This document shows, piece by piece, positions 43,823 to 52,992 of a stretch of DNA of 64,000 nt (within the stretch, counting starts at the first letter, position 1; each line of letters begins with the position of its first letter). A model generated the notes under the pieces. That model ran no database searches. It saw only the letters and a program-made list of their open reading frames with translations, and was not told the DNA's origin. The position numbers and the translations under genes are program-made. Source of the DNA: an uncultured Saprospiraceae bacterium (GTDB taxonomy: Bacteria; Bacteroidota; Bacteroidia; Chitinophagales; Saprospiraceae); assembly GCA_937959115.1 (NCBI GenBank), contig CALGAW010000009.1, forward strand, positions 1-64,000. Direction: 5' to 3'.

Positions 43823-45388
43823 TTAACCTCCGACTAACTCGAAGTCAGTTCTTCTGTTCTTTGATCGACAGGAACTAGATTTGTCTCTACATACTGGCTT
43901 GTTAGGTCCGTTTCCTACAACAATGAATCGATTTGGATCCATACCATATTCTGATTTCAGATAGTCAGCAACTGAATTTGCTCGTTTTCTTGACAAAATA
44001 ACATTGGAGCTCAATTGTCCTACATCATCTGTATTTCCTTCAATTCTAACACGGGTGTTGGAGAAGGATTTTGCAATGTCAGCAAACTCTTTGTCAATGA
44101 TATATTTTGCGTTTTCATCCAGCTTATATTCTCCAGATCTGAAACTTATGGAAACTGCTTTGGTCGCGATCGCCGTTGCTGTTTCTTGTTGTTTTGTTGC
44201 TTTCGTAAATTTGATCGTTTCAGATCTATGCTGTGCGCCAGTTAAGCCTTGAGCAGAACGGACTGCAGATGGGTTAGAAACAATTCTCCAACTAGGAGCA
44301 GAAGCTGTTGCTTCTTTAAACTCTCCACCTAAAGAAGAATACTTTAGTTTCATTTTGTTGTATAGACTTTCAGCTGTTTGGTTTTTGTAGTTTGTGTTAA
44401 AACCAAAGAAGTCCATGTTATCACCATGTGTTGCAAGTCTTACGTTATCAATAGCGCCTAGTGCATCTTCAACAGGGATATTTAGACCAGCACCGACTAT
44501 CTGTGCGGCTTTTTTCTTTGCTGTGCTGCTCTGATTAATTTCAGAAGCACCAATCATCCAACCTTCGTACAATTTTCTAAGATCTTCTCTATTGTTTTCT
44601 ATCCAAGCTTTCTTTGCCATAAATCCATCAGCGATAATGTGTGAAGCGTTTTTCGTGTTTTGAAGAATTTTGGACCCTTTAATTTCACGAACACAAGATT
44701 CATCATCTGGACTCCATACTACAGCAGCATCTACTTCACCGTTTTTAAACAGTTCTGCAGCTTTCACTGCATCCGCAACGTAGTTTGGCTTTATGTCTCT
44801 AATAGACATACCTGCTGCTTCTAATAGCCAGATCAAGAAGGAATGTGAAGGTGTCATCATTGCAACAGAAACCTTTTTACCTTTTAGGTCTTTGATGCTA
44901 CTGATTCCTCGACGAACTACGATGGCATCTCCACCTCTAGACCAGTCTGCCTGGAAAACGATTTGCGGATCACCTGATAGTCCTCCAGATTCTGTAGGGA
45001 AGGCGTCGATTGTGCACCATAATAGGTGAACTTCATCATTTTCAAACGCTTTTCTAGAAGCAACAAAATCATCGAGTACTTTAAAGTTTACTTTAAGACC
45101 ATAGTCTTTGTAGTATCTTGATTTCGTATTTGCTTGGAAGCCTTCATTGAAGTATTGGCCTCCAGCATAGCCACCCCAGGTTACGACACCTACGTTGATG
45201 GTTCCATCATCTGAACCGCCTTTCAAGGGTTTTCCGTTTGTTATTGGTTTTGAATTCGTTGAACCATCAGTACTTGCAAAATCGTTTAGCAAACCTGATT
45301 GTTTAATAAACCATCCGCCTAGTACAACCGCGCCTACAATAAGCATGGTGATAATTAGTTTAGCGAATGTGGTGAGTCTCGTTGCCAT
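43823..45388 (-). CDS. Membrane-anchored ABC substrate-binding protein fused to an OmpA peptidoglycan-binding domain
   Basis: 521 residues. An N-terminal anchor helix (about 10-28) is followed by an NMT1/SsuA/PhnD-like binding domain (about 60-370: INVGVVTWGGYAGGQYFNEG, VVRRGISSIKDLKGKKVSVA, AVVWSPDD). An OmpA C-terminal domain (about 405-518) has VRIEGNTDDVGQLSSNVILS and RSKNRRTDFELVGG. The binding protein is thus fixed to both the inner membrane and the cell wall. I recall similar SBP-OmpA fusions in other phyla near PspA- or TelA-like genes. The ligand is unknown. A terminator-like hairpin precedes the gene. Confidence 0.88.
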   Translation of the reverse strand: MATRLTTFAKLIITMLIVGAVVLGGWFIKQSGLLNDFASTDGSTNSKPITNGKPLKGGSDDGTINVGVVTWGGYAGGQYFNEGFQANTKSRYYKDYGLKVNFKVLDDFVASRKAFENDEVHLLWCTIDAFPTESGGLSGDPQIVFQADWSRGGDAIVVRRGISSIKDLKGKKVSVAMMTPSHSFLIWLLEAAGMSIRDIKPNYVADAVKAAELFKNGEVDAAVVWSPDDESCVREIKGSKILQNTKNASHIIADGFMAKKAWIENNREDLRKLYEGWMIGASEINQSSTAKKKAAQIVGAGLNIPVEDALGAIDNVRLATHGDNMDFFGFNTNYKNQTAESLYNKMKLKYSSLGGEFKEATASAPSWRIVSNPSAVRSAQGLTGAQHRSETIKFTKATKQQETATAIATKAVSISFRSGEYKLDENAKYIIDKEFADIAKSFSNTRVRIEGNTDDVGQLSSNVILSRKRANSVADYLKSEYGMDPNRFIVVGNGPNKPVCRDKSSSCRSKNRRTDFELVGG

Positions 45389-45416
45389 TTTTAGTTATTT
45401 TATTGATTAAAACAAA

Positions 45417-45447
45417 AGCCAAACTATAGACAATGTATAGTTTGGCT
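45417..45447 (-). terminator. Intra-operon terminator or attenuator
   Basis: AGCCAAACTATA and TATAGTTTGGCT (12-bp perfect stem, seven-base loop) are followed on the minus strand by TTTTGTTTT. It lies between the 342-residue coiled-coil gene and the ABC binding-protein gene, 28 bases before the latter's ATG. There is no room for a promoter after it, so it most likely lets only part of the transcripts through. Confidence 0.8.
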
Positions 45448-45489
45448 GAGTGTATTATTTTATTTTATCGGAATAAGAAATTGTTCTCA

Positions 45490-46518
45490 TTAAAATTTAA
45501 ATAAGTCATCGTATTGGTTATCGCCTCTTTTCATTGGTTCTGCGCGTTTAACCGGCTCATTTAAATCTAAAACATCTGCATCGCTGTTTGCTTGAAGAAC
45601 GATCTCTTGCTTGGATTCTCCAAGAAGTAAAGAAACCCCATCCTTTTCCCATTTTTCAAGCATTTTCATGCCTTCTTCTTCAAAAATACCGTTTTGAAGA
45701 TCGACAGAATCCATGAAATTACTAGACAGGTCCATGAATCGCTCCATTTCACCAATCTTATTTCCAACATCATCAGCAATAGCTTCTAGAGCCATGTCAA
45801 ACATGTATCGTTTATCGCTGTTACCAGCAATGATATTCATTGCAGATTTCATTGCAGAGTGACTAGCACGGATTGCTTTACGTTCTTGCTTTTTTACTTC
45901 TACTTGATCAACGATGTCCTCAAGAAGGATTTCTGAATTTTCGTGCATTTTGGTTAGTACACGATACAGCACTTCCATTTTTTTGTAGAGATCCTCTAAC
46001 TTTACGTTAGATTCTTGCAAACGGCCTGCTTTTCTTGATTTAAGCACCATTACTGCTTGCTTATCTCGCTCTTTGGCTTTGCTAGCCATGGCAAGGTTGC
46101 TGCTGATTTGACGTTTGTTATTCTTGATGGTTTCTGCTAGTTTGTGCATCTGACCACGAAGGTTACCAATCTGTTTGTTCATTTTTCTCAGATTGCCTTT
46201 CAAGTCATCAACATAACTTTGTAGAACACCGATAGGATCTAGTTGAACAAAAACACCAGTAATTGCACGCATGATACTTTTATAACCATATGATACTAGA
46301 TTTCTCATTTTAGGATCTAAGACTAGGTAGATCATAGCTGCGAGGACCATAATCAATCCTGTAAGCTTAATAATTCCTAGTGTTCCAGCAATTAATGCAG
46401 GAAGAATTAGCATAAGTAGGTAACCAACTCCAATAACTCCCGCACCTAGAAAAATCATTCCAGTAACGCCTTCAGGTCTTTTCCAAAATGATTTAGGTTT
46501 AAAATCTTTCATTTCCAT
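45490..46518 (-). CDS. Two-helix membrane protein with long coiled coil
   Basis: 342 residues. Two adjacent membrane helices (about 20-67) are followed by a basic amphipathic part and a coiled coil (about 100-215: DDLKGNLRKMNKQIGNLRGQ and onward), then a helical tail ending YDDLFKF. The coiled coil recalls PspA/IM30 or XpaC-type envelope-stress proteins in layout, but I could not match a family. It lies 31 bases after the smaller coiled-coil gene and upstream of the ABC system, so it probably acts on the cytoplasmic side of that complex. Confidence 0.6.
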   Translation of the reverse strand: MEMKDFKPKSFWKRPEGVTGMIFLGAGVIGVGYLLMLILPALIAGTLGIIKLTGLIMVLAAMIYLVLDPKMRNLVSYGYKSIMRAITGVFVQLDPIGVLQSYVDDLKGNLRKMNKQIGNLRGQMHKLAETIKNNKRQISSNLAMASKAKERDKQAVMVLKSRKAGRLQESNVKLEDLYKKMEVLYRVLTKMHENSEILLEDIVDQVEVKKQERKAIRASHSAMKSAMNIIAGNSDKRYMFDMALEAIADDVGNKIGEMERFMDLSSNFMDSVDLQNGIFEEEGMKMLEKWEKDGVSLLLGESKQEIVLQANSDADVLDLNEPVKRAEPMKRGDNQYDDLFKF

Positions 46519-46549
46519 ATTCGAAATATACTTTATCTATTAACTATAT

Positions 46550-47221
46550 TTATTTTAAGTGAATTTTCATTTTATCAATATCGGATAACATCTTTGTTTT
46601 TAAGTTGTTATACGATGCAGCAAAGTTGGCTTGAGTTTCCTCAATTTTTGTTGCGACTTTAGAAATAGCGGCTTCACTGTCGGCCATTTTCTTTTTATCC
46701 GCTTCAATTTCCTTCTGTAACTGTTTGATTTGCGCTTCTTTATTCTTAATCGCAACTCCCATGTCTTTCAATTGCTGTTTCTTTCCAACAATATTTTTAT
46801 CTTTTTGGTTCTGCACAGCGGCAGTAAATTTCTTTTCTTCGTTTGCAAGTATGGTTAGATAAGCCTGAGCAGAATCGACTAATTTTGCTGGAGTTACTCC
46901 CATTGTTTGAGCAGCAGCGTATGCAGACTTAAACTGGGTCGCTTCATCCATATTCATCTTGCTCATTCCTTGCAACGTCTTCTTAAATTCAAGGTAATCA
47001 AATCCCGGTTGATTATTGGCTTCTATTACTTTGAGCAGTTTGTCTGTAAATTCAGGACTAGCACTACCTTTTACGGCTGGTTTGCTAGTTGAAGGAGTGG
47101 GACTAGCAGCTTTGGTCGCTGGTGCTTCCTTAGGCTGTTTTTCCTCTTTAGTTACCTTCCCTTTTTTTCCCGAATCGACCTCTTCTACAAAAAGAGATTT
47201 TATGTTTTTAAAAACAGACAT
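46550..47221 (-). CDS. Cytoplasmic coiled-coil protein
   Basis: 223 residues, no membrane segment. A short N-terminal amphipathic start (MSVFKNIKSLFVEEVDSG) resembles the membrane-touching helix of PspA-like proteins. A Pro/Ala/Ser linker (about 20-55), a helical domain (56-115) and a coiled coil (about 120-215, KKQQLKDMGVAIKNKEAQIK onward) follow. First gene of the five-gene run; TATTTTTG on the minus strand at 47316-47323 is a plausible -7 element. No family recognised. Confidence 0.6.
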   Translation of the reverse strand: MSVFKNIKSLFVEEVDSGKKGKVTKEEKQPKEAPATKAASPTPSTSKPAVKGSASPEFTDKLLKVIEANNQPGFDYLEFKKTLQGMSKMNMDEATQFKSAYAAAQTMGVTPAKLVDSAQAYLTILANEEKKFTAAVQNQKDKNIVGKKQQLKDMGVAIKNKEAQIKQLQKEIEADKKKMADSEAAISKVATKIEETQANFAASYNNLKTKMLSDIDKMKIHLK

Positions 47222-47618
47222 TCTATTGTTATTTAAATAAAATCGATAAATGTTGGCGCAAAAGAGAAGATTTTACGACTAAATTCTTCTATTTATCTAC
47301 TAAACTTATAATTTGCAAAAATACAATTATTATTATAATTTTCATGCTTGTTCCTATGTTATTATTGTCGAGCCGAATAGTTTTAGCGATTTATTCTTCA
47401 TCAACACGGAAAAATTGAATAATTGAATCGCATTATTATGCATAAAATCTCTAACAGCCATTGAATTTTCTTTCCTTTTCATTACGATTTGTCAATTCGA
47501 TAGTTTCAGATTGGAACGAATGTTTTTAAATGGTTAATAATTTTTATTCGGCATGATAGTTTCTATAAAAACAATTATCTTGTTAATCATTAACATCCGT
47601 CCATAAATTCATTATTTA
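47222..47618. other. 397-bp divergent promoter region
   Basis: Between the coiled-coil/ABC run (minus) and the giant OmpA gene (plus). The -7 element at 47316-47323 (minus) is listed separately. Strongly AT-rich; no gene, repeat or hairpin was seen. Confidence 0.4.
47316..47323 (-). promoter_or_regulatory. -7 promoter element for the coiled-coil/ABC operon
   Basis: The minus strand reads TATTTTTG (TAnnTTTG), about 95 bases before the ATG at 47221. No -33 match at the usual spacing. Confidence 0.4.
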
Positions 47619-50600
47619 ATGAGAACTATATTATTTTTATCAATATTCATTTTTTTAAGCATCAATTTAATTGCCCAAGAAATTCAATGGGCATATGAAG
47701 TTGTAAGCGTTTCCAGCCAATATAGTAAGGATGGGTTCTCTGCCAAACAGGTACTTGGACCACCTAATAAATATCCAGCTTGGGGTAAATCAGAATTAGC
47801 ATGGGCGCCGCAAGGAGAGTATGCAGGTAAACAGTATGTCCGCGTGCGGTTTAGAACGCCCATGAATGTTCGACAGGTGTTGGTGGCCGAAACGCTCAAT
47901 CCAGGCGCTATTGCACAAATATACTTATACGATTTGCAAGGGAAAGGACATAAGGTGTATGAAAACAACATGGGGCAATCTACTTTTGGTGATGCAAGAA
48001 TGTTTGGTCAAAAAATCGCGCAAACGCCTTATAAAGTATCGCAGCTCAAACTTGTTCTGAATACAGATATGATTAAAGGAATGCAGCAAATAGATGCGAT
48101 TGGGATTTCTGGAAGCACAAAAAAGGTGGACGTCAAAGTCAACAATCGGAGATATGATAACCGAGTAATGCCTCCAGAACGCTTAAGCTATAACGTTAAC
48201 TCTAGATACGCTGAACGATTACCAATCATCTCACCTGATGGACAAACACTTTATTATGCAAGAAAATGGCATCCGGACAATGTCGGAAAGAATGATGAAG
48301 ATGACATTTGGATCAGCAAAAGACAAGGAAATGACTGGTCTAAATCAGTAAATCCTGGATCACCGCTGAACAATGAAACACATAACTTTGTAGTGGCCGT
48401 AAGCCCAGACGGACAAACGCTCTACCTAGGAAATGACTATAAAAGCAATAAGAAAGATGGTGTGTCCATATCAAAATTCAAAAATGGTAAATGGTCATCA
48501 CCTAAAACACTACGGATCATTAATCATTACAATAGAAATAAGTTCGTTTGTTACCATGTGGGAGTAGACGGCAACGTCATGCTTATGACGGTAGAACGGG
48601 ATAACGGACTTGGTGATCGAGACATCTACGTTTCTTTCCGATACAGCGATGGCGATTGGAGCGAACCCAAAAGTCTAGGGCCTACCATCAATACAACCGG
48701 AATGGAAGCAAGTGTATTTCTTGCTGCTGATATGAAAACCATTTACTTCTCTTCTGATGGACATAATGGACATGGAGGTTTAGATGTGTTTATGAGTAGA
48801 CGAACAGATTTTACTTGGCAAAGTTGGACAGAACCAGTCAATCTTGGCCCTGTAATCAACACGAGAGGAAATGATTTGAATTTCTCGATTCCAGCTTCTG
48901 GGGACTACGCCTATTTTTCATCAGATATAGACAGCCCAGATTTGATGTCTAACTTATATCGAATTCCATTGCCTGAGGAGGTGAGACCAGAGCCAGTTAC
49001 TGTTATGAAAGGGCGGTTTATAGATGTAGAGACGAATGAGCCTGTGGTGGCTTCTCTTGAGATCAATCCACGAGAAAGTAAAGAGGTAAAAGAAGAAAAA
49101 AAGAAAGAAGCAGTTGACAAAATACCTAGTAGAGAGGCGGATGTGAATGAAAAAGACAAAGAGTTTCAAATCGTATTGCAATCTGGTAGTAACTATGAGG
49201 TATTGCCGAAAATAGAGGGATACTTCCCTGTAAGTGAAAACATTGATCTAGGGACAATAACACTTGAAGAGACGGATTATGATGGGAATGATCCAGCTAT
49301 TATTAAAGAAATTGAAAAAGAAAAGTCAAAGCCAGATCCAATGACCAGTTATGAGGTGGATGAGTTGCAAAAGCAACTTCAGGAAATGGAGACTGATCTA
49401 GAAGAAGCTGAACGCAGGAGAGATGAAGCTAGGGATCGTGTAAACGATGTAAGTAACACCGATTACTTTTACGAGCCTTATGTTTATAAACCATCTTATG
49501 AGGAACTGGAGAAACCAGCCAAGCGGGATCCAGTTAAACTAAATCAAGAAGAAATGCCTTTTGGGTCTGTAGAAGATGTGCCATGGCGACCAGAAACAAA
49601 ACAGAATCGTGTGGACGATGATCCTGAGTTGACCGAATTAGAGAAACGGTACATGACTTTGTACCAAGAACCAGAAATAGAGCCTAGAAGAAGAGCACCT
49701 GAACCAACGGTGAGTCAAACTCGACCTGCTCCAAGAAAAGAGCCAAGATATTCCGAAAAAGAACCAAAAGAAACACCACGTCAAAAGGAACCATCTGGCT
49801 ACGTGGTAGGCGATGACCCATATGAGCAGGAGACGGCCCAGAACGAGGAACCACGTAAAGAAACACCACAGAAGAAGAAACCTGTTGAAACGAAAACAAC
49901 ACCGGTCGTTAAGGATTCAAATCCGAGTTCATTAGAAGATAAATATGCAGCATTGTTTGAAGATGAAGAAGAGAACCCTGTAACAACGACTGAAACAGAG
50001 GTGCAAAAAACGCCAACTGTTTCTCGAAAGAAAAGAAATAAAAAGACAACAGATCAACCACTTGCTTCTAATGATCCTGAAAAAAGGAAGGACAAATCAT
50101 CCGATTCTGAATCTCCTGAGGAAACAGCTTCCTCTAAACCGAAGGATCGGGAAAAGCAAAATCCGTCTAGCCTTGAAGATAAATATGCAGCATTGTTTGA
50201 TGATGAGGAAGATGGAACAACCTACCAGCCAGGAGATAATAAGGCGGAAGGCGGCGATTACACGCCAGGGCAAGCGCCGACAGCAGAAGGTGGCGGTTAT
50301 CAACCAGGGAAAGCGCCTAAAGCGGAAGGAGGAACTTACAAGCCAGGTCAAGCCCCAACCGCAGAGGGAGGAGGCTACCGACCAGGAGAAGCACCAATCG
50401 CAGAAGGCGGGGTAGGGAGAAACAAGGCACCCGAGTATGATCAACCTGTTGTAACAACGAAGTCATGGGAAAAAGAACCGCATGAAGGCAGTGAATACAA
50501 GCCACCAGCACCAAGCTTTGATGAGCTAAAAGAACAAGTGCGTAGAGATATGGAAAATGAGTTGAAAGCAGAGGTGAAAAAAGACCTGCAAGAAGAATTG

Positions 50601-51464
50601 CTAGCAGATGTGAAGTCAGAATTGGAAAAAGACTTGGAATCAGATATTCGTGACCAGTTGAAAGATGACTTAAAGAAGGATGTGGAAGATCAGCTGAAGG
50701 AGGACATGCAAAAAGATATTGAAGATCAATTAAGAACTGACTTGAAATCTGGTGTAGAAGACAAGCTTAGAACTGACTTGAAGGGAGATGTTGAGGAAGA
50801 ATTACGAAATAAAATGCGAGATGAGATTGAGCAAGAATTGAGGAATAAGATGAAGGATGAAATTGAAAGCCAATTACGTAATGAGTTGAAAGATCCAATC
50901 AAAGAAGAGTTGAAAAAGGAACTAGAATACAGATATAAGAAAGAGCTTGAACAGAAATTGCGAAGAGAATTAGAGCAAAAACTGCGCAAACAAATGCAAG
51001 AAAGACAACGGGATTTAGAACTGGCTAACTCAGGAGGAACGCCTGCAGCAAGTGGTACCAATCCTGGCGCTTATATAGAATTGAAAAAGGATATCATGAT
51101 GTATCCGATCAAGGTAGGACAGATTATTCCGTTGAACAATATTTATTTTGAAGCTAATAAATCAACACTTAAAGAAGAATCGACCAATGAGCTAATTCGA
51201 GTGTTTGAGTTCCTAGACTCCAACCCTAACTTAATTGTGGAAATCAGTGGCCACACCAACGGTTTGTGTAGTGATGCTTTTGCTGATGAACTGTCTACAG
51301 ATCGTTCGAACGCAGTAATGGATTACATTACAGAACGTGGCATTAATAGAGATCGAGTTGAGTATAAAGGCTATGGCAAAACTCGTCCTATTGCTACTAA
51401 TGATTCAGTCGAAGGAAGAAAGAAAAACCAACGAGTTGAAATGAAAATTCTCGAAATTAAATAA
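47619..51464 (+). CDS. Giant OmpA-family envelope protein with PD40 propeller and internal repeats
   Basis: 1281 residues. Signal peptide about 1-19. A galactose-binding-like beta-sandwich (about 20-180, QVLGPPNKYPAWGKSELAWA), a PD40 propeller (about 205-455, e.g. IYFSSDGHNGHGGLDVFMSR) and a short coiled coil (about 575-620) come first. A long disordered region (about 640-960) holds duplicated NPSSLEDKYAALF motifs and 13-residue repeats. A 165-residue highly charged helix (about 970-1135) is built of 12-residue units. The OmpA domain (about 1165-1280) has VEISGHTNGLCSD and NQRVEMKILEIK. It is predicted to bridge the outer membrane or periplasm to peptidoglycan over a long distance. Related to, but much longer than, the PorE-like proteins at 16961-19597 and 57303-59372. 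Confidence 0.85.
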   Translation: MRTILFLSIFIFLSINLIAQEIQWAYEVVSVSSQYSKDGFSAKQVLGPPNKYPAWGKSELAWAPQGEYAGKQYVRVRFRTPMNVRQVLVAETLNPGAIAQIYLYDLQGKGHKVYENNMGQSTFGDARMFGQKIAQTPYKVSQLKLVLNTDMIKGMQQIDAIGISGSTKKVDVKVNNRRYDNRVMPPERLSYNVNSRYAERLPIISPDGQTLYYARKWHPDNVGKNDEDDIWISKRQGNDWSKSVNPGSPLNNETHNFVVAVSPDGQTLYLGNDYKSNKKDGVSISKFKNGKWSSPKTLRIINHYNRNKFVCYHVGVDGNVMLMTVERDNGLGDRDIYVSFRYSDGDWSEPKSLGPTINTTGMEASVFLAADMKTIYFSSDGHNGHGGLDVFMSRRTDFTWQSWTEPVNLGPVINTRGNDLNFSIPASGDYAYFSSDIDSPDLMSNLYRIPLPEEVRPEPVTVMKGRFIDVETNEPVVASLEINPRESKEVKEEKKKEAVDKIPSREADVNEKDKEFQIVLQSGSNYEVLPKIEGYFPVSENIDLGTITLEETDYDGNDPAIIKEIEKEKSKPDPMTSYEVDELQKQLQEMETDLEEAERRRDEARDRVNDVSNTDYFYEPYVYKPSYEELEKPAKRDPVKLNQEEMPFGSVEDVPWRPETKQNRVDDDPELTELEKRYMTLYQEPEIEPRRRAPEPTVSQTRPAPRKEPRYSEKEPKETPRQKEPSGYVVGDDPYEQETAQNEEPRKETPQKKKPVETKTTPVVKDSNPSSLEDKYAALFEDEEENPVTTTETEVQKTPTVSRKKRNKKTTDQPLASNDPEKRKDKSSDSESPEETASSKPKDREKQNPSSLEDKYAALFDDEEDGTTYQPGDNKAEGGDYTPGQAPTAEGGGYQPGKAPKAEGGTYKPGQAPTAEGGGYRPGEAPIAEGGVGRNKAPEYDQPVVTTKSWEKEPHEGSEYKPPAPSFDELKEQVRRDMENELKAEVKKDLQEELLADVKSELEKDLESDIRDQLKDDLKKDVEDQLKEDMQKDIEDQLRTDLKSGVEDKLRTDLKGDVEEELRNKMRDEIEQELRNKMKDEIESQLRNELKDPIKEELKKELEYRYKKELEQKLRRELEQKLRKQMQERQRDLELANSGGTPAASGTNPGAYIELKKDIMMYPIKVGQIIPLNNIYFEANKSTLKEESTNELIRVFEFLDSNPNLIVEISGHTNGLCSDAFADELSTDRSNAVMDYITERGINRDRVEYKGYGKTRPIATNDSVEGRKKNQRVEMKILEIK
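50222..50411 (+). repeat. 13-residue tandem repeats in the giant OmpA protein
   Basis: Nearly five copies of a 39-base unit encoding Y-x-P-G-x-A-P-x-A-E-G-G-x; the first copy is shortened (YQPGDNKAEGGD). The DNA copies have drifted at third positions, so selection has probably kept the peptide. Flexible linker or binding repeats. Confidence 0.85.
50581..51010 (+). repeat. 12-residue helical repeats in the giant OmpA protein
   Basis: Successive units such as RTDLKSGVEDKL, RTDLKGDVEEEL, RNKMRDEIEQEL and RNKMKDEIESQL. Hydrophobic residues recur every four positions (4, 8, 12), not in a heptad. The period at DNA level is 36 bases. Confidence 0.8.
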
Positions 51465-51715
51465 ATTAAAAACGAAGCATTATCATAGGTACATTTCCTT
51501 CCATTTGTTGGCACTAAGTGCTGTTTTAGAAACTAGTGTGATAAATTCAGGAAATTTATATTTGCAGGGTCAAGCAACATTTTAAACATTTTTCTCGTCT
51601 TAAGATAAAAGGTAACTCAAATTACTTTTCGTCTATTTAGATAGGCAATTGAAACAACAATTTTTACTCCACCCATTATCATATATAAAATTATATTTTT
51701 TATATTAGAGTAGAA

Positions 51716-52978
51716 ATGCAGATGAAGAAGAAAATAATAGGTTATTTAATGACTGCCTTGGTAGTGATTTCAGTGCATGCGCAATCATTAAACATCGTAT
51801 CCGGTCCGATCGTTACACATCTGACTGATAAAAGTGCTATGTTACTAGTTGTGGTATCTGATAAAGCCAATGCTAGTGACTATATTGAAAATCAAACCAT
51901 CCGTTCTTTCAAGGAACTCGACGACTATCTTTTTAATCTGGCAGTAGAAAATAAGCTGGATGAGTTTCATTACAACAAGGAAGAAGTAGAACTTATTGAT
52001 GGCTACGGTACAATCAAGATAAGGCTTAGTAAATCAAGTAAAGATGTGAAGCAAGTTGCCCAGACATCTTCTGATGTTAAAATTGTAGTGAATTCAGGGT
52101 TTGTGTATCCAATGAATAGGAGCTCAAAAAAAGCTTCTAATCAGATTGTCCAACAAATGCAAGGCCATCAACCAAGTGCAGTTATATGGATGGGAAATAC
52201 GCTTTATTACCCAATTGAATCACTAGACGACTATCCAAAACAATATTCAACTAATATTAATTTTAGGTTGGAACCCTCTGTGAGCCGATTGTTACAAAAC
52301 AGCAATCACTTTGCAATTTGGAACGACCGTGATTTCGCGCCCGAAAATTGGGATAACTCACCACCTGATAAAGAAGCAGCAGCAGAACTGTTCAAGACCT
52401 TTTGGCCAACGCCGGAATCAGAAACTCCCAAGAAAGGAATTTACAAACAAAGTCGGATTGGAGATGCGGACTTCTTCTTTTTAGATCACTTATATTTCAA
52501 GGAAGGAGCAACCTCAAAACTAGGGGCTCATCAACTGTTTTGGCTGAAGGAGAAGCTATATAAGTCTACTGCCAACTTCAAATTTATAGTCAGTGGAACC
52601 AGTTTTCTGAACTCCGATGTTAGTATCGCTCAACTTGAAGAAAAGGAGGAAGTTTTAGCGTTTATCCGCAACAACAAAATTCCGGGTGTTATCTTTCTGA
52701 GCAGCGCGTTGCCTCATACCGAGCTGAGTGTGCTGCAAACGGATGATTTTTATCCGCTGCACGAGTTCTCTTGTGCTGCATTGACCAGTTTAGGGTTACC
52801 AATAGATGTTCAAAAGAACAGTTTGCGCGTCAATAAAACGGTTGTGAAAAAAGCAAATTTTGGTCTTATCACTTTAAAAGAAGAAAGTGGACAACGGTTT
52901 TGCTGGCTTGAATCATTTGATCAAAATGGTGGCTTACTTTGGACCTATCCAATTAATTTGAAAAGCCTTGAGAAATAA
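51716..52978 (+). CDS. PhoD-like pseudoenzyme
   Basis: 420 residues (ATG 51716 or 51722). Signal peptide ends VHAQ. The whole chain aligns with the PhoD-like enzyme at 30524-31747, but the active-site motifs are changed: MGDNTYY becomes MGNTLYY, WDDHDFG becomes WNDRDFA, LLDGRYN becomes FLDHLYF, and SGDRHYTEL becomes SSALPHTEL. Metal-binding Asp and His residues are lost in at least three motifs, while the hydrophobic framework and intact frame remain, so it is a conserved non-catalytic paralogue, not a decaying gene. Possible role as a binding protein. It lies 14 bases upstream of rlmH on the same strand. Confidence 0.85.
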   Translation: MQMKKKIIGYLMTALVVISVHAQSLNIVSGPIVTHLTDKSAMLLVVVSDKANASDYIENQTIRSFKELDDYLFNLAVENKLDEFHYNKEEVELIDGYGTIKIRLSKSSKDVKQVAQTSSDVKIVVNSGFVYPMNRSSKKASNQIVQQMQGHQPSAVIWMGNTLYYPIESLDDYPKQYSTNINFRLEPSVSRLLQNSNHFAIWNDRDFAPENWDNSPPDKEAAAELFKTFWPTPESETPKKGIYKQSRIGDADFFFLDHLYFKEGATSKLGAHQLFWLKEKLYKSTANFKFIVSGTSFLNSDVSIAQLEEKEEVLAFIRNNKIPGVIFLSSALPHTELSVLQTDDFYPLHEFSCAALTSLGLPIDVQKNSLRVNKTVVKKANFGLITLKEESGQRFCWLESFDQNGGLLWTYPINLKSLEK

Positions 52979-52992
52979 CGTATTTTGCCCGC

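Noticed and set aside
49684-50514. Several long open frames on the minus strand inside the giant OmpA gene
   Set aside because: They arise from the repetitive, low-complexity coding sequence on the plus strand; their products are Leu/Ser/Phe-rich with no domain.
50222-51010. Regularly spaced DNA repeats that might look like a CRISPR array
   Set aside because: The 36- and 39-base periods lie inside an intact frame and encode conserved peptide repeats; there are no variable spacers and no cas genes.
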